Assembly: GCA_013365365.1 (NCBI GenBank) | Contig: JABVXU010000960.1 | Span: forward strand, 1-13,704 | Source: Cruorifilaria tuberocauda | Lineage: Eukaryota; Nematoda; Chromadorea; Rhabditida; Onchocercidae | Reading direction: 5' to 3' | DNA: 13,704 nt | In this document: one piece after another, positions 1 to 9,019 of the stretch | Position numbering within the stretch: position 1 is the stretch's first letter | How the letters are laid out: every line of letters begins with the position of its first letter | Made by a program: the position numbers and the translations under genes | Notes under the pieces: model-generated | What the model was told of the DNA's origin: nothing | Seen by the model: the letters and a program-made list of their open reading frames with translations, nothing else | The model's database searches: none

Positions 1-500
1 CTCCTGATAATATAAAAATGAATAATAACAAGAGTGGGTGCCGATCCTGTTGGATTTTTGAGAAAAAACATTATCAAGCTAGTTAATGACTCAAACTGAG
101 TTCATCACATTTGAATCAGAAAGCAAGCTTAAATGCGTGTGAAACTTTCTAAAATTACTTCGATGCTATTAAAAATAAATTTAAATGAACAAAACACAAC
201 TACCATATTGAATTGTTTAATAAGCAATACTAATTCATTCTAAAGAATAACGCAACTTTAATTAACATAGCCTAATAGAACCAATGAAATCATTAATAAA
301 AGTTAAATATAATGTACTACATAAATTGGTAACCGATGTATACAAAGACTTTAGTTAAAAAACTTATACATTCAATTAAGAATGAAAACAATATCTGCAA
401 ACGAAATAATAAACAGAATGAAAGTTAATAGACAATAAGCCATTCATAACTGTTAAAAAACGATTTATTCACAATATTAAATCAATGAAAGACGGATAAA
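1..500. other. AT-rich non-coding stretch at the left edge
   Basis: There is no long open frame and no recognisable gene. On the minus strand, an AG preceded by a partly pyrimidine-rich run at 48-47 could be a 3' splice site leading into an exon that runs off the window. All three frames are open over those 46 bases, so this tells little. The rest reads as intron or intergenic DNA. Confidence 0.5.
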
Positions 501-704
501 TCACAGAATTAAATTTTCTTCCTCACCAGTATCCGCCTTCCACTGATTGAGTCGCACCTCATCTCGCGCACCAAAATCCAGTGTCATCAATACTTCGTTA
601 GATTTATCCCACATCGCATTCAGGAAGCAGCAGAAGCACTACTAACATGAAACGAATGTGCCCATTCATCTGCTGCTTCCAACTCATGTCATATATTCCA
701 CACG
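501..704 (-). pseudogene. Possible minus-strand exon or broken small ORF, unrecognised
   Basis: This stretch is more GC-rich than its surroundings. Reading right to left, a nematode-like 3' splice site (TTTTCAG, AG at 706-705) is followed 17 nt later by an ATG (687-685). That ATG opens a frame with a charged start and a hydrophobic core containing MLVVLLLLPE, like a signal peptide, which ends at TAA after about 27 codons. A second frame overlapping its end starts at ATG 614-612 and runs 37 codons to TGA 503-501. It has a natural-looking composition (contains LDFGARDEVRLNQW). A possible donor GTGAGG lies inside it after GATACTG. The two frames differ by one indel, so this is either two unrelated frames, an exon plus chance, or a frame-broken small secreted protein. 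I do not recognise the family. Confidence 0.22.
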
Positions 705-896
705 CTGAAAATGAAAATCATCAGAGAATATGAAAATTTTATGACTGGCTTATATATCATGACTGAAGAATTTTTTTGATTTCACTTATCAGTATAAACT
801 TTTTAAAATTAATATTTGACGTGATTAAAATTAAAATTACCCATGATGCTATCACCATCGCGTAAGGCCTTGAATGCAACGGTCATCCAGTGCCCT

Positions 897-1059
897 TCAT
901 GTGCCAACTTCTTCTGGCTTAATCACATGTCCGGGCAAAAGGCCCACCCTTCCTCTCCTCTGTTGCATTTCGATCCGGAATTTCATGTCCTTGTGAATTC
1001 TTTCAGTGGACAACTGAAAATCGATCATACTTTGACAATCTTCTCGTAAATTTGAAACG
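897..1059 (-). CDS. Candidate minus-strand coding exon, unrecognised
   Basis: The segment is clearly more GC-rich than the flanking DNA. On the minus strand it reads as a charged, helix-like peptide (contains STERIHKDMKFRIEMQQ and then LLPGHVIKPEEVG) ending at TGA 899-897. Two 3' splice sites could begin it: AAACAG at 1061-1060, or the stronger GATTTTCAG with the exon starting at 1013. The second gives phase 0, which would match the small exon proposed at 1456-1412. The opposite strand is also open here (843-1049), but its translation looks less protein-like. I know of no domain match. It could be the last exon of a small gene transcribed leftward, or an internal exon if a GT inside it is used. 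Confidence 0.3.
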
Positions 1060-1411
1060 CTGTTTATTCGTCGTTGCAATCAGTTTATCACAAAGAAAAG
1101 AAAAACGAAGTAATTTGCTCACATCGTTTCATTCACATAATCTTACTATCAACTAATGCATTATTATTTTTAGCGATTATTTGATAAATTTGTTGATTTT
1201 ACAGAATAAGTCAGGGAGCATTACAAGTTTTCCCATCAAATCTCTCACACGCCGAAAATGTCCAAAGCCCATTTGTGCTTCTCATTCCATAAAATCAATA
1301 AATTCATCAAATTTAATAGCACATGACGGGAGTATTATTGATTGATAATAAAAACGCGAAATCCTACATTCTAATTCACTTAAAATTTGCCACAACTACT
1401 ACCTAATATAC

Positions 1412-1456
1412 GCCACCAAGCATCAACACGTAATATTTGTTTTCGTCTAATCTCAT
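1412..1456 (-). CDS. Candidate first exon of a leftward gene
   Basis: On the minus strand, CTTCTTCAG (AG at 1481-1480) is a plausible trans-splice or 3' splice site. After a 23-nt leader comes ATG 1456-1454, then 15 codons (MRLDENKYYVLMLGG), then GTATAT as a possible donor in phase 0. It could join the exon starting at 1013 to give about 53 residues. The evidence is only signal order and phase. The GTATAT donor and the small size are weak points, and there is no family match. Confidence 0.18.
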
Positions 1457-2522
1457 TCGTACGCAAAAATCGAAAATGACTGAAGAAGAGAAATGACGGA
1501 AGTGAAGATCACGCATATAAGTGTTCTCACCCCACCGAAATCAGCCCTTGCGCCTAAGATATGCAAATTTGTCGCTTAACGTATGACGACGAGATGTCTA
1601 CGTGAGATGCACAAATATAACGCTTGATTCATTGTGAAATTCGTCCATCCCACAGATGAATGGTTGCAAAGAGAGAGAAGAAAATTAGGTACTTCCACAT
1701 AATATCTATTCTGCCCAATTTGCTCTTCGATCTCTTATGCGCACTTTGATTAGCACTTTTGCGCCAAAAAGAAATGATTTCTATTTTTCCTTTAACTAAC
1801 ACAAATATTTGTTTGATTGTTAAATTATTTAATTCAATAATAAATAATCGAGAAAATGTAACTTACAGTACAGTGCTTACAGTATGAACCATTTTTGTAT
1901 TGTAGGGAAAGACTAACTACCTAGTAAGTAACACAACTTAATATAATTACTTATCTTAAGCTGCTTGATATTGCTTGTTGTACTGTTCTGTTAGAATTGT
2001 CAGGATCTCAGGATTGAACGTTGTTCTCACGATCTATCTTTCCGTTGAATCGAGGCCACTCCTTCATTGCTTGTCGTTTCTTGGCTCTTTTGTTATCGAT
2101 TCCACTAGTCTTGATCAGTGCTTGTTGTCGAATGATGATTTCTGGAAGAGATATGCTGCTCAAAATTTTTTCTCTCATTCTTTCCTAATCTTGATCCCTT
2201 AGTGATCATTTCTGCTCTTCGTTGCCTTCTAAAGGCTTCACGCTTTACATGGCTTTGTCTTTTACATGGTAGATAATTACAGTAACAACTATATACAGTA
2301 GTAACTATATATTTTTTATACAATCATTGATTTCACCAACATGGATTATTAAATAAAATTCCATCGGAAATTATTATTTTCATATATTTTTCATTTTTCT
2401 CATCAATTAAGTTTATTTAAAGCCTCGGTATTCCACTCACAATTGTTTTTACATTTATATCTGATGCTATTATTGATCTTTTTTCATAAGAGAGATTTGA
2501 TGCATGTCACCATCATATGTGA

Positions 2523-2554
2523 AATCTTATCTGTTAAGGATTGGCTCGATGATT
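2523..2554 (+). repeat. Direct repeat, copy 1 of 2 (32 bp)
   Basis: It matches 2795-2826 at 30 of 32 positions (shared core AAGGATTGGCTC). A GTCACCA word lies upstream of both copies at slightly different distances, so the repeat unit is probably longer and eroded. Confidence 0.7.
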
Positions 2555-2794
2555 ACTGTCTATCTCAACTTCTATTTTATTACAAGCTACAGTATAGTTA
2601 CAGTATATCTTCATTCTTAGTTATATTTGCCTTCAATTTAATGATAAAACCACCATTTCTTCTAGTGATAAAATCGCCACTAAGGTATTGCTATCATTAC
2701 TGGTCTCAGTACTGTTCTTACTTACTCGATAATTATCAGACAAATAAAAGTAGTTCGATCCAGTGCTCAGTCCTATCATTGTGTCACCACCGTT

Positions 2795-2826
2795 AATCTT
2801 ATCTGATAAGGATTGGCTCAATGATT
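2795..2826 (+). repeat. Direct repeat, copy 2 of 2 (32 bp)
   Basis: This is the partner of 2523-2554, 272 bases downstream in the same orientation. It differs at two bases and has a slightly shorter spacer to the upstream GTCACCA word. Confidence 0.7.
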
Positions 2827-2951
2827 TTATCAATCAAGGCACGGATTTGAACCACTAATTGTTGGAGCGGTATACCGCTGATTAGCAACTACACCATCAC
2901 GTTTACTCATCTTACTAAATTTGTTCTCGAAATATTTGGTATAATGAATTT

Positions 2952-3008
2952 ACGTCAAATGTTACGTTTACGTATAAAAATATCACGTAATATCAGTAGT
3001 TACGTAAC
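2952..3008. promoter_or_regulatory. ACGT-rich cluster ending in a PAR-bZIP-type palindrome
   Basis: Five ACGT cores lie within 54 bases (2952, 2964, 2970, 2985, 3002). The last is inside GTTACGTAAC (2999-3008), a perfect 10-base palindrome. It fits RTTACGTAAY, the consensus known for PAR/CES-2-type bZIP factors. It lies about 730 bases upstream of the ARPC4 leader acceptor. Function is inferred. Confidence 0.35.
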
Positions 3009-3363
3009 TTCTGATAAAAATTTTGATCAGTTTGCGGTTTGATTTCATTTCTACCTTTCCAGTTTAATAGTGCAGAAGATTGGCCTCTATATATTATAAT
3101 ATAACAATTATGGTGATGGAAAGTTCTTTATCAAATGAATGACTAAAGTATACGTTAAGAAGTAATTGCCATCGATATGTATAGATCAATGATACTCACT
3201 TGACCTTTGGAATAGTATTACATGGAAAAGCTGCAACATATGTAGTAGATTCTCGAAGTTAGAGCTTGTCTGATAGTATATTAAGTTAACATGCTTTCCT
3301 GTTTTTTTTCATCCAGCGAGAAAAGTATTTTGTTTTTTTTTCTTGATATTCATATTTGGTGGT

Positions 3364-3420
3364 CACGTGAGCATGTGTGCACATAGCACACGTACACGTG
3401 CGTGAACATGTTTTTTTTTA
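3364..3420. promoter_or_regulatory. Two E-boxes in alternating purine-pyrimidine DNA beside T-blocks
   Basis: CACGTG occurs at 3364-3369 and 3395-3400. Between and around them the sequence alternates purine and pyrimidine (3371-3384 and 3387-3405), a pattern prone to Z-DNA. Runs of eight or nine T lie just before (about 3302, 3332) and after (about 3411). T-blocks are a described feature of nematode promoters. A promoter role for ARPC4 is likely but inferred. Confidence 0.35.
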
Positions 3421-3730
3421 TATCTCTTAATTGTTATTTCCTGGAAATGGAGGGCTTTAATCTCATCTGTAATTAGTAAATCCTTCAGTCGATGTTTATG
3501 TTTCATTCGTCAATGGCATTTTGGATTAATAGTTAAATTTGTGAAGAATCTTTTCAAAAGTAATCGAAGTGAAAACTGATGATTGTTCTCTTCTATAATT
3601 TATGGATGCTGAATGAGTTTAGAAATTTTCGTTATGAACTTCATTACTGTTTTCATAAGATATTATTATTTATCAATGAGATATGCTTGTATGAATCACG
3701 TCAGTTGTTTATTCAATTACTACATTGAAA

Positions 3731-3796
3731 TTCATTGCAGAATTTGAACTTTGCAACGTGTCTAGAGCTCAAGTGGGAAGTGCATCCTTGTAAAGA
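3731..3796 (+). other. Probable trans-splice acceptor and 5' leader of ARPC4
   Basis: TTCATTGCAG ends at 3740 and is followed by 56 bases of leader before the ATG at 3797. No donor could be paired with this acceptor upstream, which suits addition of a spliced leader rather than cis-splicing. Confidence 0.5.
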
Positions 3797-5521
3797 ATGG
3801 TATGTTCTTGTTTTACTTATTCTCTTAGTTATTAATTTAAATGTTTATTAACGCACATGTTTTTATAGAATTCATTAGCCATTACTTTCTTAAATTGTTA
3901 AAGAATTTAAATTGAGTTTTATGACTTAGCGAATCAGGTTCTTTTGTTTCAATAGTCGAAAGATAAGTATTACATGATACGTTATGCAACAAATAGAAGT
4001 ATTTTAAAAAACTTCAGATTCACAAAAGCTGTAAATCATTTATACTATAGTTGAAATCAATAATGAATCATTTATAGAGTGCCACGCTGCAACCATATTT
4101 GGAAGCTGTAAGGAAGACGTTAGAGGCTGCGATGTGCTTAGAACAGTTCAGCTCACAAGTAGTTGAAAGATATAATAAACCGGAAGTAAGTAGCCAATGC
4201 ATTTTTCGTAAATAATTTATCGTTCGTTCTCGAATCTTTTATATTGCGTATTTATTCATTTGCTACTTTGACAATGAAAATGAAAAACATAGAAACTTCC
4301 GGAAAAGAAGCTACAGTTTACAGCATATCGAATGAGACATTGAATGACATTGCATTCTATGATGTGTATACTGCAACGATAAACAAATAAAGATAATTTA
4401 AAGAGTTTTTTTAAATAGCAGGAATAATTGAATAATTCATTATTTTCATACATTTTTGAATTTGAATTGATCACTTGGTTTCCATATAAGGTTCGGAAAA
4501 AACTGTATTTCATATGGATATGGTTATCTTTCCATCTGCATACACTTTCTTAGATGTAAATGTATAACCGCTTTTATCTTTTTCAAATAAGAAGTAACAA
4601 GTGAAGCAATCGTTAATTTCAGGTTGAAGTTGGTGCATCTTCTGAACTTTTGTTAACTCCAGTAGTTGTGTCACGTAACAAGCAGGAGCGCGTCCTAATT
4701 GAACCCTCGATCAATTCGGTGCGCATTAGTATTGCCGTGAAACAAGCTGATGATATTGAGAGAATTTTAACTCACAAGTTTACGCGCTTCATGTGTCAGA
4801 GGGCCGATAACTTTATTATACTCAGAAGGTTTATTTCATATTAAATTACGTGTCCAGTAATGATGTAATTAAACTTTTTTATAAATATAAATAGACTACA
4901 TATGTGCAGTAAATTTTGACTCTAGAAAACGATTATTTTTCTTTATTCTTTATACCAAAATCTGGTTTTATAGAAAACCGATACCAGGTTATGATATATC
5001 GTTCTTGATAACTGCAACACATACGGAAATGATGTATAAACACAAACTGGTTGATTTCTTGATTCACTTTATGCAGGAAATTGATAAGGTATGTGTTTAT
5101 ATATATACAAACCTTGTACCTATTTTTATAATATCTTGTCATATATAATGTCTGCTAAGCTTGAGGAATTCGGTTCATTATTCTTAACGTCCTCAAATGC
5201 TCGTCGAATGTTTTTTTTTCGGGTAGTCATGGGGGAAGGTGTATCTGAATGGAAAATTTTAAAGATTTCTGTAAATCGTACGACTTTGGCTTCCCAGATA
5301 TTCAACAATAGAGTTCATATAATCCTGATAAAACTTTTATAAATTAAAAGCTGGAAATTTTCTGGTTCTTTCAATTTATCTCCTGAAATTTATCGTTCAA
5401 TTGATTATATTTGTCTCCATATGAAAGAGAATGGTTTTTGCAGGAAATCAGTGATATGAAATTGGCATTAAACGCTCGTGCTCGAGTGTCTGCCGAAGAA
5501 TTCCTAAAGCGTTTCAACTGA
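3797..5521 (+). CDS. arx-6: Actin-related protein 2/3 complex subunit 4 (ARPC4, p20)
   Basis: Five exons: 3797-3799, 4078-4185, 4623-4828, 4974-5088 and 5444-5521 (TGA 5519-5521). They total 510 nt and 169 residues; human ARPC4 has 168. All introns are GT-AG (donors GTATGT, GTAAGT, GTTTAT, GTATGT). The protein starts MSATLQPYL and contains the family hallmarks [20 protein letters not shown] (about 21-40), [19 protein letters not shown] (62-80), [14 protein letters not shown] (88-101), [15 protein letters not shown] (105-119), [15 protein letters not shown] and [15 protein letters not shown] at the end. ARPC4 pairs with ARPC2 to form the core of the Arp2/3 complex, which nucleates branched actin filaments in the cytoplasm. 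The first exon carries only the start codon. In-frame stops (for example TAG 4075-4077) exclude a start inside the intron. The phase is consistent at every junction. The symbol is that of the C. elegans ortholog. Confidence 0.96.
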
Positions 5522-5890
5522 TTTACGTACTGTTTATTTGCACATACTGATGCATGTCTTATAACTCACCTTTTAATTTTTTTTTTTGGATGCAAGCAAT
5601 ACGAAAATTTCACTTTCAAACTTACAATTTTTTTAGGTTCACATGACTTTGTTCCTGTTAGAAATGAAATATTCAGTGTTCATCTTTGTGCCACTGCGAT
5701 TTATGCCATTTCTTTTCTACGTGCTGCTATTTTTCGAAATATTTCAGTTTATATTATGTAATCATCTATTGTAATAATTGAACTGTGCAGTGAGCTTGTA
5801 AGCAAGGCTTTATTCTCAAAAGCGTAGGGAGTATAATTTTAATATTGCTCTTCATGCTATGCACTTTTGATTTATACTGTGAAAAAAGTC

Positions 5891-5896
5891 ATTAAA
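5891..5896 (+). terminator. Possible poly(A) signal of ARPC4 (ATTAAA)
   Basis: This is a common variant of AATAAA, about 370 bases after the ARPC4 stop. I noticed no AATAAA nearer the stop. Confidence 0.35.
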
Positions 5897-6025
5897 GTAA
5901 ATGATTTTCAGAACAACCATATTTTTTGCTAATTAATGTCAATAATTTCATAGTATTGTAAAATTCCCATGATATAGTGGTTTTTTTTTGTTACATAAGT
6001 TTTGTGCAAATTAATATATGTATGA

Positions 6026-6120
6026 TCAATTCCTTTATATAGTGAACATTTCCTTATATATATATATATATCAATTCCCTTATATAAAATTGAAGGACAA
6101 GTGGTTTTATATAGTGAACA
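6026..6120 (+). repeat. Duplicated TATA-rich segment; the second copy is split by a 26-bp EMC7 exon piece
   Basis: Copy A (6026-6048) reads TCAATTCC, then TTTATATAGTGAACA. Copy B (6071-6120) has the same left and right ends but is interrupted. Positions 6083-6108 are identical to 6573-6598 in EMC7 exon 1, in the same orientation. TATA at the left joint and T's at the right joint are shared by host and insert, as in microhomology-guided filler insertion. Confidence 0.8.
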
Positions 6121-6458
6121 CAAATTTTTACAAGATTGGTATCTAGACGTGATACTTACGCCGTTATTTTTGAAGTTTATTTTTTCCATCTTAATTGTTA
6201 TTTGTTTTCATTTGTAATTTGTTATTATTACTGCTATTTTGTTGCGAGGTATTTTTTTATTTTTAATTATTTTCATTATGTTATAATTTATGAATTTTCT
6301 TTTTCGCTTATTTGACGAGTAAAAAGTTAAATAAAAAGGATTAACTATATCTTTTTTGTTATTTTTAGAACTCCGTTTTATAATCATCTCATATTTTTTA
6401 GATGCAAGTAAACGCTTTCTAATTCTTCCATTATTTGATTTCACTTTCCTTTGAGAAA

Positions 6459-6479
6459 TCTTTTGCAGTTTAAATTATT
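6459..6479 (+). other. Probable trans-splice acceptor and short leader of EMC7
   Basis: TCTTTTGCAG ends at 6468, eleven bases before the ATG at 6480. A leader this short is typical of spliced-leader addition in nematodes. Confidence 0.55.
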
Positions 6480-7816
6480 ATGTGTACGTTTTTATTACTG
6501 CCATTGCTTCTCTCTACGATGCAAGAATTAGCAGTAGCGTTGGAGGCGGCAGTTGAGAATGCTTCAGGAACCTATAAAATTGAAGGACAAGTGGTTTTCC
6601 CGGAATCATTTACTGCTCAAAATGTCAAACTAAGTCCAAGTCGTGTATTGGTGAATTATGACTTTAAGCACGTTGCATTTGTACGGTTGGTTATCATAAC
6701 ATAGTTTATTTTATTTTTACATTTCAATTTTAAAATGGATTGTGCTCAGTATCTGAATGATATCACTGATTAATGGACTTCTATTAATTCTCCTTGTGGA
6801 AAACTGAAAATTAGGCATTCCGAAATGCTGAGTAAAGAAGATAGAGAAATGTATTGAGACATACATATAGAATATTTGATTTCTACATAAAGTAAATCGT
6901 AATCTGTAAATTTGTTTCCAGGGAAGATGGATCGTTCGTAGTTTCAGGAGTTCCACCAGGTTCTTATATTATTGAAATTTCAAACACTGATTATGCTTTT
7001 GAACCGGTGCGAGTTGATATTAATTCAAAGGGTAAGATAAGAGCGCGACGGCTCAATTTATTGCAAGTTAGTTTTTAAAATATTTTTTGCATAATCGGTA
7101 TTTATTAAGTTTTTGTGAAATTTCAAGTATTTATGAATCGTTTGAGTCAACTTTAGATGTTTGCAAGTGTTTAATTCATTTCAGCCTTCATTAGTATCCT
7201 CACTTCCATATCCTTTACACTTGAACGCAATCCATCAAATTAACTATTTTCGACCTCGAGAAGAATGGCACATAACAGATATGCTTACTAATCCAATGGT
7301 TTTAATGATGGTTATACCTCTTGTTCTGCTTGTTATATTGCCAAAGCTTATTAATGCAAATGATCCTGAAGTTAAAAAGGTAAGTCATTTATTAAATTTA
7401 TCAACTTTTTCTCCAATTTAATGAACATATGATTACAATATTAATGTAATTATTTCCTTTTGATAGAAATTCTATGATTGGAATTTTTTGTTTGTACATA
7501 GCTTTAAAATGCTATCTTGCAAGGAACTACTTATGTTTTTTACTGGAAAGACGGAAATTTGGAATTGTACATTTCAGATCTACAATCAAATAGTGATATT
7601 TTTGTAGTTCGAAAATCTTAAAGTTAATGTGATCATTTAAGATTTTATGCCATTTTGCGATAATAAATTAGCAAAATAATTTGTTGGTTTTAGGAGATGG
7701 CTAAAACAATGCCACAGATGGATGTTCCCGATGTGTCGGAAATGTTGGCTTCATGGCTTGGTGGAAATCCGAAAAAAACGAGAAGAGCGGCAACAGGAAA
7801 TAAAAAACGGCAGTGA
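6480..7816 (+). CDS. EMC7: ER membrane protein complex subunit 7 (EMC7)
   Basis: Four exons: 6480-6685, 6922-7066, 7185-7379 and 7694-7816 (TGA 7814-7816). They total 669 nt and 222 residues; human EMC7 has 242. Donors are GTTGGT, GTTAGT and GTAAGT; acceptors are TTCCAG, TTTCAG and TTTTAG. Residues 1-21 look like a signal peptide (MCTFLLLPLLLS). Residues about 31-115 form the lumenal beta-sandwich domain with the family motifs YKIEGQV, DGSFVVSGVPPGSY, FEPVRVDINSKGKIRAR, then SLPYPL. The membrane segment is at about 154-173 (NPMVLMMVIPLVLLVILPKL), preceded by W-ITDML. The cytosolic tail contains NANDPEVKKEM and PDVSEML and ends in basic residues. The EMC inserts tail-anchored and multipass proteins into the ER membrane; EMC7 is a lumenally exposed peripheral subunit of it. 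Exon phases agree throughout. Confidence 0.95.
7119..7154 (+). repeat. Dispersed repeat, copy 1 (EMC7 intron 2)
   Basis: It matches 8749-8790 at 33 of 36 aligned positions, with one 6-base gap. The core AATTTCAAGTATT is followed by ATGAAT and GTTTGA. It is probably part of a larger eroded dispersed element. Confidence 0.65.
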
Positions 7817-7893
7817 TAGCTCATGGTTACATTATATGATATATCTTGCTGTTTGAAGGATTGAGCGAAAGCTTTTTTGTTGAATCTAATTTC

Positions 7894-7899
7894 AATAAA
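7894..7899 (+). terminator. Poly(A) signal of EMC7 (AATAAA)
   Basis: A canonical AATAAA lies 78 bases after the EMC7 stop codon. A second AATAAA at 8115-8120 could give a longer 3' end. Confidence 0.65.
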
Positions 7900-8748
7900 A
7901 TCATTCAAGATTTAGTGTCATTAATGGATGATTAAATACATTTTTTCACAATCAACTTTATTATTATCCATTGAGCATCTTTTTTGTTCATGATTTGAAT
8001 TCTTCGTATGGAAAATTTAAAGTATTGCGCATGTTCTGTACTTTTTTATTATGAAAGCTTCAGTATCATTCCTTCCTTCTTGTTTTTACGGGTATTTGTA
8101 GTGTTAATTGTAGAAATAAAGTAGTTTGCCTAGTCTGTTTACCCTAACATTGTGCTAGAAAGTTTATTTATATATATGTATGTATCTTATAAATATTTAA
8201 TAGAGATTTAATTGTTTCGGGATTTGTAACGAAATAACTATTAAAGGAATTTGCTACATTCATGTACTAGAAAACATAAATATTCAATTCAATATCTGTT
8301 ATTGGTTAAGTTTTCTAATTCGATTCTATCCATTAGAAAATTTTCCACCTACAACTACGGTCTTTCTTGTATGTGAAATGATCTAACGCAGGATAATATC
8401 ATAAAAATTGACGCAGTGATCCAGTAAATCCAGTAAGTTTTCTAGTAAAGTGATATTCTATCAACCACTAATCAGGATCTCGATGATTTGAATAAACTTA
8501 AACTTGACAGTGACAGTAAGTCTGCTGACAGTGAGAGAGAGAGATTTCTCTCTTCAATTTAACATCAAGTGAATTTAGTTATTTCCAAATACAAAATAAT
8601 CCTTCTTCAGCTACAATGCGAATTATCGATTATTCTGATAGATATTGCATATTATTTACCTACCTCTCAACAAATTAATCCTTTCGAAACATGCACTTTC
8701 ACGTTTTCTTTTACGTTTTGACCTTTCACGTAAATTTTACGTTTCTGT

Positions 8749-8790
8749 AATTTCAAGTATTGATGAATGGTTTGATTTTAAGTCAAATTT
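8749..8790 (+). repeat. Dispersed repeat, copy 2 (downstream of EMC7)
   Basis: This is the partner of 7119-7154. It carries six extra bases after GTTTGA. It immediately follows the ACGT-rich stretch at 8701-8742. Confidence 0.65.
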
Positions 8791-9019
8791 TTATTTCAAA
8801 TATTTCCGAATAGTTTATTAACGATTTTTAATTAAATATAAAAAATTATTAACAAAAAAAACGAAAAAGAAATTATCTCAAAATGATTTAATTTTAATAA
8901 ATATATTGAAAGAAAATAATTCACTAATAGCTAGCTGTCCTCAATCGTTAAGCATATATCGTTAATTTAATCGTAAATAATTTGAAAATTTATGATATTT
9001 GTCAATAGCTTACTTTCAG

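Larger units (their letters stand above)
1480..3740. other. Long non-coding region upstream of ARPC4 with degraded low-copy repeats
   Basis: No gene was found. Open frames near 1975-2202 and 2443-2796 have unusual composition, lack splice context and match nothing I know. From 1860 to 2850 the words ACAGTA, CAGTGC and CAGTACTG recur, and short direct repeats occur at 2279-2311 and 2523/2795. This suggests an eroded repeat. The part nearest ARPC4 has an ACGT-rich cluster (2952-3008), alternating purine-pyrimidine DNA with two CACGTG boxes (3364-3400) and several runs of eight or nine T. This end may act as the upstream control region. Confidence 0.45.
5522..6468. other. Gap between ARPC4 and EMC7: 3' UTR, TA repeat and an inserted EMC7 exon fragment
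   Basis: There is no gene here. It begins with the ARPC4 3' UTR, including a run of 12 or more T near 5577. ATTAAA at 5891-5896 is a possible poly(A) signal. A short (TA)n run lies at about 6055-6070. A piece of EMC7 exon 1 sits at 6083-6108. The remaining A/T-rich DNA shows no other structure. At about 950 bases the gap is long for a nematode operon spacer, so separate promoters are more likely. Confidence 0.5.

Noticed and set aside
501..614. Similarity of EVLMTLDFG to the KRAP/TESPA1-type motif
   Set aside because: The shared stretch is too short and the rest of the domain is absent.
843..1049. Plus-strand frame with a CPSC motif
   Set aside because: A single C-x2-C is not a zinc finger, and the minus strand gives a more protein-like reading of the same bases.
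897..1456. Identity as a small mitochondrial membrane protein (NDUFB1- or SMIM20-like)
   Set aside because: Length and a few charged positions are suggestive, but no diagnostic motif aligns convincingly.
1975..2323. Overlapping open frames on both strands
   Set aside because: Neither has splice context or a recognisable motif. They are likely chance frames in an eroded repeat.
2443..2796. 117-codon plus-strand open frame
   Set aside because: Rich in Tyr, Leu, Ser and Phe, spans a diverged repeat, and matches nothing I recognise. The base composition equals the non-coding surroundings.
5091..5342. 83-codon open frame in ARPC4 intron 4
   Set aside because: It lies inside an intron required by the homology of flanking exons. 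The donor GTATGT at 5089 is good and the peptide is not conserved in ARPC4.
3797..7816. ARPC4 and EMC7 as a classic operon
   Set aside because: The ~950-base gap is much longer than the usual spacer, and no SL2-specific signal such as a U-rich element could be confirmed.
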